NCBI GenBank assembly: GCA_947456855.1
Contig: CANGTR010000013.1
Span: 1-39,572, forward strand
Length of the DNA stretch: 39,572 bases
Direction of reading: 5' to 3'
Source: Sphingobacteriia bacterium
Lineage (GTDB): Bacteria > Bacteroidota > Bacteroidia > Chitinophagales > Chitinophagaceae
Both the position numbers and the translations under genes were made by a program. Below the pieces are notes generated by a model. The model was not told the origin of the DNA. It saw only the letters and a list, made by a program, of their open reading frames with translations, and made no database searches. Shown one piece after another: positions 7,694-16,437 of the stretch. Within the stretch, counting starts at the first letter, position 1; every line of letters starts with the position of its first letter.

Positions 7694-8710
7694 ATGAAAT
7701 TTCATTACGAGTTTCCAATCAAAAAATTACAAACACCTAGTACGCATCATCTAAAGATGATGATGATGGGTTCCTGTTTTACTGAAAATATTGGTGATCT
7801 ATTGCGGTTATCGAAATTCAAAGTGATGGATAATCCCAATGGAATTCTTTTTAATCCAATTAGTGTTGCGGAATCTATCAGTCAGTATATTCACAAAAAA
7901 CAATTTTCGGAAGCTGATTTGTTTTACTTGAATGAAACATGGCATAGTTGGAAGCACCATAGCAGATTTTCTGGCATCTCTGTAGAAGAATCCTTGCAAA
8001 AAATCAATCAATCAACAATTGCTGCTCATGAATTCTTATTGCATGGAGATTTTTTGATTATTACACTGGGTTCGGCATGGGTTTATTTTTTAACCGAAGC
8101 CGCAGACGGGAATGGTATAGGAACTGTTGCAGCCAATAATCATAAAGCTCCAGCAAATTGGTTTTCAAAAAGGTTATTAACTGTTACTGAAACCAAGGAA
8201 GCATTGGTTTCTATGCTTGATCAGTTGAAAAAGTTTAATCCTCATTTGACCATTATTTTTACCATCAGTCCTGTACGGCATTTAAGGGAGGGAGTTATTG
8301 AAAATAATCGAAGTAAAGCAGTGTTAATTCAGGCCGTACATGATTTGGTGAATCAATCTGCCCAACACTATTATTTTCCTGCCTATGAGTTAGTAATAGA
8401 CGATTTAAGGGATTACCGTTTTTATGCAGAAGACCTGGTTCATCCAAATTATTATGCAACACAATATGTTTGGGAAAAATTAGTAGAGTCTTGTTTGTCT
8501 GAAGCAACAAAAGAATTATTGCCTATCATTAAAGAAATCAATTTGGCATATCAACACAAACCTTTCAATCCTGCTACCCAGTTACATCAACAATTTCTGC
8601 AGAAATATGCGCAAGTTACCAAACAATTAATGGAAAAGCATCCTGAATTGGATTTTAGAAAAGAACTCAACTATTTTGTAAATGGCAAATATCCCTCTGT
8701 TAACGAATAA
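7694..8710 (+). CDS. GSCFA-domain protein
   Basis: The 338-residue protein has the GSCFA motif in its first part (MMMGSCFTENIGDLLRLSKF, about residues 24-43), which defines the family, followed by NPNGILFNPISVA, FLIITLGSAWVY, FTISPVRHLREG and, near the C-terminal half, YFPAYELVIDDLRDYRFYAEDLVHPN. The GSCF serine together with the DLVHPN Asp/His near the end resembles the arrangement of SGNH/GDSL-type hydrolases, so an esterase or acyl-hydrolase role is plausible but unproven. No signal peptide is seen. The ATG lies 7 bp after the HMG-CoA lyase stop, so the two are probably cotranscribed. It converges with the minus-strand gene ending at 8717, with only 6 bp between stops and no visible terminator. 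Confidence 0.85.
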   Translation: MKFHYEFPIKKLQTPSTHHLKMMMMGSCFTENIGDLLRLSKFKVMDNPNGILFNPISVAESISQYIHKKQFSEADLFYLNETWHSWKHHSRFSGISVEESLQKINQSTIAAHEFLLHGDFLIITLGSAWVYFLTEAADGNGIGTVAANNHKAPANWFSKRLLTVTETKEALVSMLDQLKKFNPHLTIIFTISPVRHLREGVIENNRSKAVLIQAVHDLVNQSAQHYYFPAYELVIDDLRDYRFYAEDLVHPNYYATQYVWEKLVESCLSEATKELLPIIKEINLAYQHKPFNPATQLHQQFLQKYAQVTKQLMEKHPELDFRKELNYFVNGKYPSVNE

Positions 8711-8716
8711 AATCAT

Positions 8717-9028
8717 TTAAAGAAACCAAGGTGCATAATTTTTCCAGATCCCTAAAAATTCAGCAGTTCTTTGCCCAAATACATAAGGTATGGCACATTG
8801 AGTTGCCGTTGTTGAATCAAATTCCAATAAAATGATGTCTGGGTTAATTGCTTTTATTGTTTTATGCAATTTGCTTACTGTATATGATTTATTACCAGAG
8901 TGAACACTTCCAAGAACAATAACTTTATTAGGGGAGGGGTATGTATTTTTGGTTTGTGCTAAAGTTGGTTGATGAAATATCAATAAACTCAATAAATAAC
9001 ATCGTATTGTTCTTATCAAATTCGGCAT
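8717..9028 (-). CDS. Short secreted TraB/ChaN-like protein, possibly truncated
   Basis: With the ATG at 9028 the product is 103 residues, starting with a signal-peptide-like segment (LIRTIRCYLLSLLIFHQPTLAQ) and continuing with VIVLGSVHSGNKSYTVSKLHKTI and INPDIILLEFDST. The GSxHSGN...PDIILLE pattern resembles the first strand and helix of the TraB/GumN/ChaN (EreA-like) hydrolase superfamily, whose members run to some 250-300 residues. Only the N-terminal third is here, so this may be a decayed gene. A longer reading from 9091 would overlap the upstream methyltransferase gene and push the signal peptide inward, so it is not used. It is the last gene of a minus-strand run. The assignment is tentative. 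Confidence 0.5.
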   Translation of the reverse strand: MPNLIRTIRCYLLSLLIFHQPTLAQTKNTYPSPNKVIVLGSVHSGNKSYTVSKLHKTIKAINPDIILLEFDSTTATQCAIPYVFGQRTAEFLGIWKNYAPWFL

Positions 9029-9050
9029 CCTGTTTAGTATAAAAAATGAA

Positions 9051-9548
9051 TCAAAACAATGTTTGTACCCCATTTGCAATTTTAAACTCATGTTGTAACA
9101 ACCATTTTTTCCGCCACATTCCTCCGGAAAAACCTACCAGTGATTTATCGCTTCCAATAACTCTATGGCAGGGCACGATGATGGTGATTTTGTTTTTTCC
9201 ATTGGTGGTGGCGGCAGCTCTAATTACTTTTGGATCCCCCAATCTTTTGGCTAGGTCCATATAACTAATGGTTTTGCCATAGTCAATTTCCAATAATTCA
9301 GACCAAACCCTTTTTTGGAAATCGGTACCATCCTGATGCACTGGAATATCGAAAGTTTTTCTTTTACCATGAAAATATTCAATCAGCTCCTCAGTACATT
9401 GATGCATTAATTCGGTGATGCCAGGTTCGCCATAGGTCAATTGGTCTCTATTGTCTACAAAACTTAATTCGCCAATAAAATGATCATTGCCTCCGATCTT
9501 TAATAAACCTATTGGACTTTCATAATAAGTATAATGTAATTCACCCAT
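9051..9548 (-). CDS. ogt: Methylated-DNA--protein-cysteine methyltransferase
   Basis: The 165-residue enzyme removes alkyl groups from O6-alkylguanine (and O4-alkylthymine) in DNA by irreversible transfer to its own cysteine. The active-site motif IIVPCHRVIG is present with the acceptor Cys at residue 127, preceded by the DNA-binding helix-turn-helix region (GKTISYMDLAKRLGDPKVIRAAATTNGKN; Arg110 in the finger position and the Asn of NGKN). It is a stand-alone Ogt/MGMT without an AdaA domain. It lies 22 bp upstream of the short TraB-like gene and 49 bp downstream of the CsaA gene on the same strand, forming a loose cluster. Confidence 0.93.
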   Translation of the reverse strand: MGELHYTYYESPIGLLKIGGNDHFIGELSFVDNRDQLTYGEPGITELMHQCTEELIEYFHGKRKTFDIPVHQDGTDFQKRVWSELLEIDYGKTISYMDLAKRLGDPKVIRAAATTNGKNKITIIVPCHRVIGSDKSLVGFSGGMWRKKWLLQHEFKIANGVQTLF

Positions 9549-9597
9549 AATTGTTGCTACCTAGATGGCATATAAATATAGTAAACAAAGTACTATT

Positions 9598-9927
9598 TTA
9601 TCCAATTTTGTAGCCGTTTTGCATCTTTTTGTCGGCCTTTAATAATACAACTTGATGATTCTCGTCATATACTCCTAATACGAGACATTCACTGAAAAAA
9701 TTAGCTATTTGTTTAGGTGGGAAATTTACGACAGCAATTACTTGTACGCCAATTAAGTCATGGCTGTGGTAATGGTGGGTAATTTGAGCAGATGATTGTT
9801 TGATACCCAATTCACCAAAATCAATGCTCAATTGATATGCAGGCTTTTTGGCTTTTGGAAATTCATTGGCAGATAAAATAGTGCCAATTCGAATATCAAT
9901 TTTTTCAAAATCTGCCCAGTTGATCAT
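9598..9927 (-). CDS. csaA: tRNA-binding domain protein, CsaA-like
   Basis: The start at 9927 gives MINWADFEKIDIRIGTILSA, the typical opening of CsaA and of the EMAP-II/TRBP OB-fold (DIRVGxIxxAExxPxAKKPAYxLxIDFG). The product of 110 residues fits CsaA. Longer readings from 10035 would overlap the upstream gene and add an unconserved tail, so they are rejected. CsaA proteins are described as export-related chaperones with tRNA-binding activity; the fold also occurs at the C-terminus of methionyl-tRNA synthetases. The SSAQITHHY and VVNFPPKQIANFFSECLVLG segments are highly conserved in the family. It lies 31 bp downstream of the transglutaminase-like gene. Confidence 0.88.
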   Translation of the reverse strand: MINWADFEKIDIRIGTILSANEFPKAKKPAYQLSIDFGELGIKQSSAQITHHYHSHDLIGVQVIAVVNFPPKQIANFFSECLVLGVYDENHQVVLLKADKKMQNGYKIG

Positions 9928-9958
9928 AAAACAACTTTTAATTAAATTAATCAAGGCA

Positions 9959-10828
9959 CTAATCAAGTAGCTCAACCAATTCCAATAGTTCATGTTTTTT
10001 ATAATCACTGGTTGGTGAGTCAAAACATTTGGCAATTTCCTGTAACAAAATTTGAATAACCCTTTTGTGAGAAAGCGGCTTAAAATAGGAGGCGGTTGAT
10101 GGGGCTGATATCTTTTTTAAATAATTTTCAATATCTATGTGAGAGTATGCTTGCCCGTTTGTTGCATCCACAAAGAAATGTATTTGATCTATTGGGTTGC
10201 CTACAAAATTGGTGTGATCGTAATCTGAATTAAAGAAAGCGATAATGCATTGTTTGGGGATATTAATTATTTTGGCATTAATATCTAACTGGTCGCACAT
10301 TACCTGGTATAAAATTCCATTGGTAATCATGTTGCCTTTTTTGTTGGCAAGTACTTTATGAATAAAAAAATTGTCTGGGTTGGTATAATTTACTTCTACT
10401 CCTTTTAAATGGTAGAAATTATAAATGATGCTTGATAATACATTGGCCTGTTCTAAAGGGGTTAGAAAGCTATTTAGTTCTAGCCAAATATTTCTTCTAA
10501 TTTTTTCAATTTCTTGTAGGGTAGGGCTGGTTTGTAAATCTGGGTATTGGAATTTGGCAACCAATAAGGCCCCAAATAATAGATCGTGATATGCACTGTC
10601 TTTCCATTCCGTAAAATCGGAATATAAATCAGTAAAATGCAAACGATGAATAATCATTTCAATTCTTTCCTGTATTCCCTCATTTGGGGTAGTTTCCCAA
10701 AGATGCTCCAGATTAGGAATGATCGGTTTTCCATAACCTACAATTTTTTCAGAAACTGTTGAATAAACCTCCTCATCTGGGTCGTCGATTAAGGTAAACA
10801 AGGCATTCAATTCTTTGGTTTCCTGCAT
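9959..10828 (-). CDS. Transglutaminase-like (SirB1-type) protein with N-terminal helical-repeat region
   Basis: The 289-residue protein starts with a HEAT-like helical stretch (ALFTLIDDPDEEVYSTVSEKIVGYGKPIIPNLEHLWE) and continues with a transglutaminase-like core-2 domain as in SirB1/YchA (LSSIIYNFYHLKGVEVNY, NKKGNMITNGILYQVMCDQLDI, FFVDATNGQAY). In the classical fold the catalytic Cys lies in the helix of the GxCxxxA region; the equivalent segment here, KGNMITNGILYQVM, has no Cys, so it is probably non-catalytic, as SirB1 proteins may be. No signal peptide. It heads the minus-strand cluster ending at 8717. Function unknown; proteins of this type are common in Bacteroidota. Confidence 0.7.
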   Translation of the reverse strand: MQETKELNALFTLIDDPDEEVYSTVSEKIVGYGKPIIPNLEHLWETTPNEGIQERIEMIIHRLHFTDLYSDFTEWKDSAYHDLLFGALLVAKFQYPDLQTSPTLQEIEKIRRNIWLELNSFLTPLEQANVLSSIIYNFYHLKGVEVNYTNPDNFFIHKVLANKKGNMITNGILYQVMCDQLDINAKIINIPKQCIIAFFNSDYDHTNFVGNPIDQIHFFVDATNGQAYSHIDIENYLKKISAPSTASYFKPLSHKRVIQILLQEIAKCFDSPTSDYKKHELLELVELLD

Positions 10829-11025
10829 AGTGATTTGGTTGTTCTTACATCAAACTAAAATATTTTTTCGTTAAGAATTGTATAGAAGTTATCCTACGGC
10901 TGTGGATATATGAAGAAAAAGGTGCAAAATAAATAAGGGATATTGGCGTTCAAGCTATAATTCTTCAACAATTATCACTTTTAACAAGTACAAGAGGTGA
11001 ACTTAAGTTATCTTGCATTATCATA

Positions 11026-11034
11026 TAAATTTGC
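11026..11034 (+). promoter_or_regulatory. -7 element abutting the desaturase start codon (leaderless arrangement)
   Basis: TAAATTTGC matches TAnnTTTGC exactly and ends 2 bp before the ATG at 11037, the same geometry as at rlmB. No convincing -33 box is seen. The rest of the 208-bp divergent gap (10829-11036) shows no other recognisable element. Confidence 0.45.
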
Positions 11035-11036
11035 CA

Positions 11037-12134
11037 ATGAGTACCTTTATTACCCCCAAATTTGCCAATGTTAAACAGCCACTCCATCTCGAACTTAAAA
11101 AAAGAGTTCAAGCTTACTTAGATGAACATGGAATTGACGGTACTGGCACATCAAAACTTTTTACAAAAGCAATTCTATTAATTGTTGCATTTGTTGGAGT
11201 ATATATTCACTTAGTCTTCTTTACACCTATTTGGTACATCGCTATTGCAGAATCAATTGTTCTAGGTGGATTGGTTGCAGGAATAGGATTCAATGTAATG
11301 CATGATGGAAGTCATGGTAGTTTTAGCGGAAATAAAATCATGAATAGAGTAGCAGCTTCTTCTATTAGTTTATTGGGTGCTAACCATTTTATGTGGAATA
11401 TGAAGCACAATATGATTCACCATAGTTTTACCAATATCGATGGAGTAGATGATGATATTGAAATTGGTGTATTCATGAGAATGGCGCCTACCCAAAAATG
11501 GTACAAGGCACATAAATTTCAACACATTTATTTTTGGGTATTGTATATGCTTTTATATGTATTCTGGATCTTCTTTACTGATTATAAAAAATACTTTTCT
11601 CAAAAAATTGGCAATGTTCCTTTGAAGAAAATGAGCATAGCAGATCATATTGAGTTTTGGAGCGTGAAAGTTTACCATGCAGCTGTATTTGTAGTTATTC
11701 CAATTGTTTTTGTTGGTTGGGTAAATTGGATCATTGGTTTTGTGATCATGACCTTCTTTGCAGGATTTGTACTAAGTATCGTATTTCAATTAGCACATAC
11801 TGTTGAGCATACTGATTTTCCTATTGCCGATATTGAAACAAATAAATTGCCAGACGAATTTGCGGCGCACCAGATCAAAACAACCGCCAATTTTGCAACA
11901 AAAAATAAATTGATAAGTTGGTTGGTGGGTGGATTGAATTTTCAAATTGAACATCATTTGTTCCCTAAAATTTCTCATGTTCACTATCCTGCTATCAGTA
12001 AAATAGTGAAGGGTATTTGTGAAGAATACAATTTACAATACATTGAATTTCCAACTATGCGAAAAGCAGTTGCTGCTCACGTGAGATTTTTAAAAGAAAT
12101 GGGAAAGCCTGATGGGAAGTTATTGAGTTATTAG
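11037..12134 (+). CDS. Membrane fatty-acid (acyl-CoA/acyl-lipid) desaturase
   Basis: The product (365 residues from this ATG) belongs to the membrane-bound di-iron desaturases. The three histidine boxes are visible: HDGSH (N-terminal), HNMIHH and QIEHH near the C-terminus, with a further conserved HTVEHTDF. Two pairs of membrane segments flank them (LLIVAFVGVYIHLVFF, WYIAIAESIVLGGLVAGIGF; later WVLYMLLYVFWIFF, VVIPIVFVGWVNWIIGFVIM). The QxxHH third box is that of front-end/linoleoyl-CoA-type desaturases, although no cytochrome b5 domain is fused. It introduces a double bond into membrane fatty acids, using electrons from a ferredoxin or reductase. The TTG at 11013 used in longer readings lies upstream of the -7 box. 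A strong terminator follows. Confidence 0.9.
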   Translation: MSTFITPKFANVKQPLHLELKKRVQAYLDEHGIDGTGTSKLFTKAILLIVAFVGVYIHLVFFTPIWYIAIAESIVLGGLVAGIGFNVMHDGSHGSFSGNKIMNRVAASSISLLGANHFMWNMKHNMIHHSFTNIDGVDDDIEIGVFMRMAPTQKWYKAHKFQHIYFWVLYMLLYVFWIFFTDYKKYFSQKIGNVPLKKMSIADHIEFWSVKVYHAAVFVVIPIVFVGWVNWIIGFVIMTFFAGFVLSIVFQLAHTVEHTDFPIADIETNKLPDEFAAHQIKTTANFATKNKLISWLVGGLNFQIEHHLFPKISHVHYPAISKIVKGICEEYNLQYIEFPTMRKAVAAHVRFLKEMGKPDGKLLSY

Positions 12135-12153
12135 TGGTAATACTAAAATAATT

Positions 12154-12188
12154 AAGCCCTGTCTGGTTAAACTCGACAGGGCTTTTTT
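12154..12188 (+). terminator. Rho-independent terminator after the desaturase gene
   Basis: AAGCCCTGTC (12154-12163) pairs perfectly with GACAGGGCTT (12175-12184) across an 11-base loop, followed by T-rich sequence. It lies between the convergent desaturase and topA genes and could act for both, though the T-run favours the plus strand. Confidence 0.88.
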
Positions 12189-12243
12189 AATTTGTTAATT
12201 TATTTTAGTACGATTCATATTTTAGGACAATCGCAATCGGTAC

Positions 12244-14856
12244 TTATTTTTTTGCAACACTTGCTTTTTTAGTAACCGCTTTCTTCGGACTGGCTTTTTT
12301 GGTAGCTGATTTTTTTGCACCCTTGGTAGCTGCTTTTTTTACAACTGTTTTCTTTGTAAAAGCCCCAGGGACCTGTGCTTCAATCATTTGCTTAACAGTT
12401 TCTAATTCAATGGTAGCAACAGTTTCAGGAGTGTGCTTATTTCCATCGGCCTGTTTGCCCAGTTTGAGCATTTTCTTCTGAAAGCGAATGAACGGCCCCC
12501 ATCTTCCATTTTCAATTGCAATTTTTTCTTCGGGCCATTGCACAATAAATCGATTGGCTTCTTTGGCCATTTTCTTTTCGATGAGTTCATTGATATCTTG
12601 TTGACTCAATGAATCAAAATTATAGGCTCTAGGTATATTGATATAGAGATCATTCCATTTAATGAATGGACCAAATCTTCCTTTGCCCTTTGTAACTGGT
12701 TTTTCATCATAGAATCCAATAGGAGCATCTGCCAATTGTTTTTCCTTCAATAATTCAATGGCTCTGGGAAGATCCATTTCATACAAGTCTTCTCCTCTTG
12801 GGATAGAAATGAATTGTTCACCCAATTTTATGTATGGCCCAAAACGACCAATATTCACAGACAGTTCTTGCGATTCGTATTCGCCAATTGTTCTTGGCAA
12901 GCTAAATAACTGCATCGCTTCTTCCATGGTAATGGTTTCGATGCTTTGGTCTTGTTTAAGTTTGGCAAAACGTGGTTTCTCTGTTTCGTCTGCTGTGTCT
13001 CCAATCTGTACCATTGGTCCATAACGCCCCATTCTGGCAATTACTCTTTTGCCAGTGGCTTCATCTATGCCCAATTCTCTTTCGCCTTTTGCTCGCTCTG
13101 CATTTTCTAAAGTATGTTCAATGGTTTCATGAAATGGTTTATAAAAACCATCTATCATATTACTCCATTTCATTCTGCCTTCAGCTATCTCATCAAATTC
13201 TTGCTCAATTTTAGCGGTAAAGCCAAAATCCATTACTTTATTAAAATGTTGTTTTAAGAAATCTGTTACCACCATACCTAAATCGGTAGGGAATAATTTA
13301 CTCTTTTCTGCGCCTGTGTTTTCTTGGATGATTTCTTTTTCGATATTATTTTTTGCAGTGAGTTTGAAAATGGTTACAGCTCTTTTACTTCCTTCTTTAT
13401 CTCGTTTTTCTACATAATTTCTTTTCATGATGGTAGAAATAGTAGGTGCATAAGTAGAAGGACGGCCAATTCCCAATTCTTCTAATTTTTTTACCAAAGA
13501 AGCTTCTGTATATCTTGGCGCAGGTCTACTAAATTTTTCAGTTGCCAACATTTCAACAAAATTTAAATCAGTTCCTACTTTTAAAGGAGGAAGTATACCC
13601 TCAGTGTTTTCTTCATCTTCATCATCTTTTCCTTCATTGTATACTTTCAAAAAACCGTCAAATTGCATCACTTCTCCAGATGCTGTAAGCGTTTGGTTAT
13701 TAGCGCTAATGGCAATTTTAGCACTTGTTTTTTCGAAGATGGCTTCACTCATTTGGGAAGCAATGGTTCTTTTCCAAATCAATTCATACAAACGCCTGGT
13801 TTCTTCATCTGCAATTGTATGATCGCTCATATATGTTGGACGAATAGCTTCATGCGCTTCCTGTGCACTTTCATTTTTATTTTTGAATTTACGAGGCTGG
13901 TGGTATTTTGCTCCGTAACTATTATTGATTTCTTTACTGATATCTTCAAGCGCAGTTTCACTCAAACTAATGCTATCCGTTCTCATATAAGTAATCTTTC
14001 CACTCTCATACAATTTTTGTGCAATCAACATGGTTTTGCTTACACTGTATCCCATTTTTCTAGAGGCTTCCTGTTGCAATGTTGATGTAGTGAAAGGTGC
14101 TGCCGGAGAGCGTTTGGCGGGTTTTACTTGTATGTCAACAACTTTATAGTTAGCATTTTTACAACTCTCTAAAAAAGCTTGCGTATCTTTTTGGTTGGTT
14201 ATTTTTGAAGGCCCTTCAGCTTTAAAATGTACATTTTTTCCATTGATATCTGGCGCTAAGAATACTGCTTCAACTTTAAATGAATTTTCTGAAATAAAAT
14301 GATTGATCTCTCTTTCTCTTTCTACTATTAATCTTACGGCCACACTTTGAACCCTTCCTGCACTCAAACTTCTTTGCATGCCTATCTTTCTCCAAAGAAC
14401 TGGGCTCAATTCAAAACCTACTAATCGATCTAATACTCTTCTGGCTTGTTGCGCGTTTACCAGATTCATATTGATGGTTCTTGGATTGGCCACTGCTTTT
14501 TTGATGGCAGGTGCAGTAATTTCGTGAAATACAATCCTTTTTGTGATGGCAGGGTCTAAGCCTAATACTTCGGCTAAATGCCAACTAATGCTTTCACCTT
14601 CACGGTCCTCATCCGATGCAAGCCAAACTTCATCGGCTTTTTTGGCTAATTGACGCAAATCTTTTACTACACGCTCCTTGTCTTCAGGTACTTTATAACG
14701 AGGCAGGTAATGATTGTTTACATCAATACCCATATCGTCCTTTTCTAAGTCTCTGATATGACCGTAACAACTCTTCACCTCAAAATCTTTTCCAAGGATT
14801 TTTTCAATGGTTTTTGCTTTAGCAGGCGACTCAACAATCAGTAAATTTTTAGCCAT
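12244..14856 (-). CDS. topA: DNA topoisomerase I
   Basis: This type IA topoisomerase of 870 residues relaxes negative supercoils. The Toprim domain is at the N-terminus (LIVESPAKAKTIEKIL with Glu9, and SDEDREGE at about 81-88), and the active-site Tyr290 lies in GKITYMRTDS. Instead of the Cys4 zinc fingers of the E. coli enzyme, the C-terminal part has several TopoI_C repeats (GRFGPYIKLG, GRFGPFIKW, GRWGPFIRF), usual in Bacteroidota and Actinobacteria, and ends in a Lys/Ala-rich tail (KKAATKGAKKSATKK and on), probably an unstructured DNA-binding extension. A possible promoter lies in 14956-14985. Convergent with the desaturase gene. Confidence 0.97.
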   Translation of the reverse strand: MAKNLLIVESPAKAKTIEKILGKDFEVKSCYGHIRDLEKDDMGIDVNNHYLPRYKVPEDKERVVKDLRQLAKKADEVWLASDEDREGESISWHLAEVLGLDPAITKRIVFHEITAPAIKKAVANPRTINMNLVNAQQARRVLDRLVGFELSPVLWRKIGMQRSLSAGRVQSVAVRLIVEREREINHFISENSFKVEAVFLAPDINGKNVHFKAEGPSKITNQKDTQAFLESCKNANYKVVDIQVKPAKRSPAAPFTTSTLQQEASRKMGYSVSKTMLIAQKLYESGKITYMRTDSISLSETALEDISKEINNSYGAKYHQPRKFKNKNESAQEAHEAIRPTYMSDHTIADEETRRLYELIWKRTIASQMSEAIFEKTSAKIAISANNQTLTASGEVMQFDGFLKVYNEGKDDEDEENTEGILPPLKVGTDLNFVEMLATEKFSRPAPRYTEASLVKKLEELGIGRPSTYAPTISTIMKRNYVEKRDKEGSKRAVTIFKLTAKNNIEKEIIQENTGAEKSKLFPTDLGMVVTDFLKQHFNKVMDFGFTAKIEQEFDEIAEGRMKWSNMIDGFYKPFHETIEHTLENAERAKGERELGIDEATGKRVIARMGRYGPMVQIGDTADETEKPRFAKLKQDQSIETITMEEAMQLFSLPRTIGEYESQELSVNIGRFGPYIKLGEQFISIPRGEDLYEMDLPRAIELLKEKQLADAPIGFYDEKPVTKGKGRFGPFIKWNDLYINIPRAYNFDSLSQQDINELIEKKMAKEANRFIVQWPEEKIAIENGRWGPFIRFQKKMLKLGKQADGNKHTPETVATIELETVKQMIEAQVPGAFTKKTVVKKAATKGAKKSATKKASPKKAVTKKASVAKK

Positions 14857-14955
14857 GGACCTTCCCGGTATTTACGGTTTTTTTCTACTTTTTTTAATTT
14901 ATTTCCCCCATGTTGGGAGCACCTTTTCAAGTAGTTCCCGAACAATTCTAGTGAT

Positions 14956-14985
14956 GCAATATTAGGGTAAAGCATCAAATCTCAA
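14956..14985 (-). promoter_or_regulatory. Possible topA promoter
   Basis: On the minus strand a T-rich TTG (14985-14983) is followed after 18 bp by TAATATTGC (14964-14956), one mismatch from TAnnTTTGC. This leaves an untranslated leader of about 95 bases before the topA ATG. The spacing is 1 bp shorter than usual, so this is tentative. Confidence 0.35.
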
Positions 14986-14994
14986 AAAATCTCC

Positions 14995-15864
14995 CTAAAT
15001 CTCTGTTGTCAAAAAATGAACAATTTTATCCCTTGTGCTATCCATTTTATAGATTTTATTATGCCCCAAACCCTTTGTAATAAAGAATTCTAGCTTTGGC
15101 AATTGTTCAGATAAAAGGGGTTTTACATCATCAAAACTGCAAATTTTATCTTCTTCATCATGTACCCATAAAGTGTTAAAATGGGCTTTTTGTACAACCC
15201 TGGCCACAGAAAAATAGCTGATTGGCTGTTTGGCAAGGGCTTCTATAAGTTCATAAAAAGCGGTAACAATTTTCTTGTCTACCTTCAAAAAATTAAAAAA
15301 ATGTTCCACAGCGGTTTTTGTTTCCGTTGCAGGAGCAATTAAAATCAGTTTTAAAGGCGGATCATTTTTTATTTTCTCCATGGACAAAGAAGCAGCTAAG
15401 CCCCCTAAAGAATGAGCAATCATGCCATAAAAAGGGCCAAATTGATTAACCACTTCTAAAATCATATCTCTATATAATAAGGCATTGATTCTCTTTCCAT
15501 CAGAATGTCCATGCCCAGGGGCATTAAAAGCAAATACTTCAAATTTTTCTTTGAGCAATGCATCTACATATTTATCAAACTTGTAAACATCACTTCCAAA
15601 TCCATGGATAATGAGTATTTTTTTTGCTTTTGGTTGATGTGATTTCCAATGGTAACCACGTATTATCAATTGATTCAACGCCAAGGAAAGGGGTATTGCT
15701 TTATGAAAGATAGCTGGCTCCAGTTTTTTAGCCCTCGACTTAAAAGGATTTGAAAAAAGATCGAATGCCAATAACGCAGCTTTGTGTGGAGAAACCAATG
15801 CTACTGTGTTCATTTTTGTTCTGTAATATTGAATTGCTATCCTCTGTCTAAACTTCATCTTCAT
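14995..15864 (-). CDS. Alpha/beta hydrolase
   Basis: The 289-residue protein has the serine-hydrolase triad in order: IIHGFGSD oxyanion loop, nucleophile elbow GMIAHSLGG, Asp in LWVHDEEDKICSFDD, and His in ITKGLGHNKIY. FNAPGHGHSDGK before the nucleophile matches the lipase/thioesterase-like (Hydrolase_4, monoacylglycerol lipase) group. There is no signal peptide, so it is probably cytoplasmic. Its substrate is unknown. It lies upstream of topA on the same strand with a 138-bp gap holding a possible topA promoter, so the two are probably separate transcripts. A second ATG three codons in would serve equally well as start. Confidence 0.85.
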   Translation of the reverse strand: MKMKFRQRIAIQYYRTKMNTVALVSPHKAALLAFDLFSNPFKSRAKKLEPAIFHKAIPLSLALNQLIIRGYHWKSHQPKAKKILIIHGFGSDVYKFDKYVDALLKEKFEVFAFNAPGHGHSDGKRINALLYRDMILEVVNQFGPFYGMIAHSLGGLAASLSMEKIKNDPPLKLILIAPATETKTAVEHFFNFLKVDKKIVTAFYELIEALAKQPISYFSVARVVQKAHFNTLWVHDEEDKICSFDDVKPLLSEQLPKLEFFITKGLGHNKIYKMDSTRDKIVHFLTTEI

Positions 15865-16032
15865 ATGGTAAAGATAGCTTTGAAAGCCTGCTTTCTAGGA
15901 TGTCGGTTGATTTGTAGAAATAGTGGATGCCAGTTATATTAATATAAATACTTGATATTCAATGATTTGCGTTCAAATCTAAATAAAATATTAAAATTAC
16001 TTTCGGTATTGGTAAACTTTTTAGAATATGGA

Positions 16033-16063
16033 TTGGTAAGTAGTTCTTTTGAAATACTTTTGC
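16033..16063 (+). promoter_or_regulatory. Promoter of the fdx-iscX operon
   Basis: TTG at 16033-16035 and TACTTTTGC at 16055-16063 (exact TAnnTTTGC match) are 19 bp apart. The ATG of the ferredoxin gene follows 16 bp later. This is the best complete Bacteroidota-type promoter I find in the window. Confidence 0.6.
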
Positions 16064-16079
16064 AACCCAAAACAGCAAT

Positions 16080-16415
16080 ATGTATTCCATTCATATACAA
16101 TTTGAACAAAAGGGCTTGGAGCCGATAACCCTTCATAATATTGAGGCCGATCAGAGTCTACTTGAGGTTTGTTTAGACAATGATATTGAATTGCACCATA
16201 ATTGCGGTGCAGTATGTGCTTGTAGTACATGTCATCTATATGTAAATCAAGGTGAAGGTTTTTTGGAAGAACTGAATGATAGAGAAGAGGATTTCATAGA
16301 TAGAGCTGTTAATCCAAGAATCAATTCTAGATTAGGATGTCAGTGTATTTTACAAAAAGGTAGTGGTGAAGTGCATATTACATTACCAGATCAAACCCAA
16401 TTTTTGGGAGAGTAG
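16080..16415 (+). CDS. fdx: ISC-type [2Fe-2S] ferredoxin
   Basis: The 111-residue protein is an adrenodoxin-type ferredoxin. Cys42, Cys48 and Cys51 in HNCGAVCACSTCH, plus Cys87 in RLGCQC, sit at the same positions as the four cluster ligands of E. coli Fdx; Cys46 and Cys89 are additional. Such ferredoxins donate electrons during Fe-S cluster assembly. The acidic segment EGFLEELNDREEDFID matches the partner-binding helix of the family. The gene is followed after 22 bp by iscX, as in isc operons, although iscS, iscU, hscA and hscB are not in the window; Bacteroidota commonly use SUF for bulk assembly. It has its own promoter. Confidence 0.92.
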   Translation: MYSIHIQFEQKGLEPITLHNIEADQSLLEVCLDNDIELHHNCGAVCACSTCHLYVNQGEGFLEELNDREEDFIDRAVNPRINSRLGCQCILQKGSGEVHITLPDQTQFLGE

Positions 16416-16437
16416 TTAATCATTAAATCAATTTATT

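Noticed and set aside
9928..10035. Longer N-terminus for the CsaA-like protein
   Set aside because: It overlaps the transglutaminase-like gene and the family start is precisely at MINWADFEKIDIRIG.
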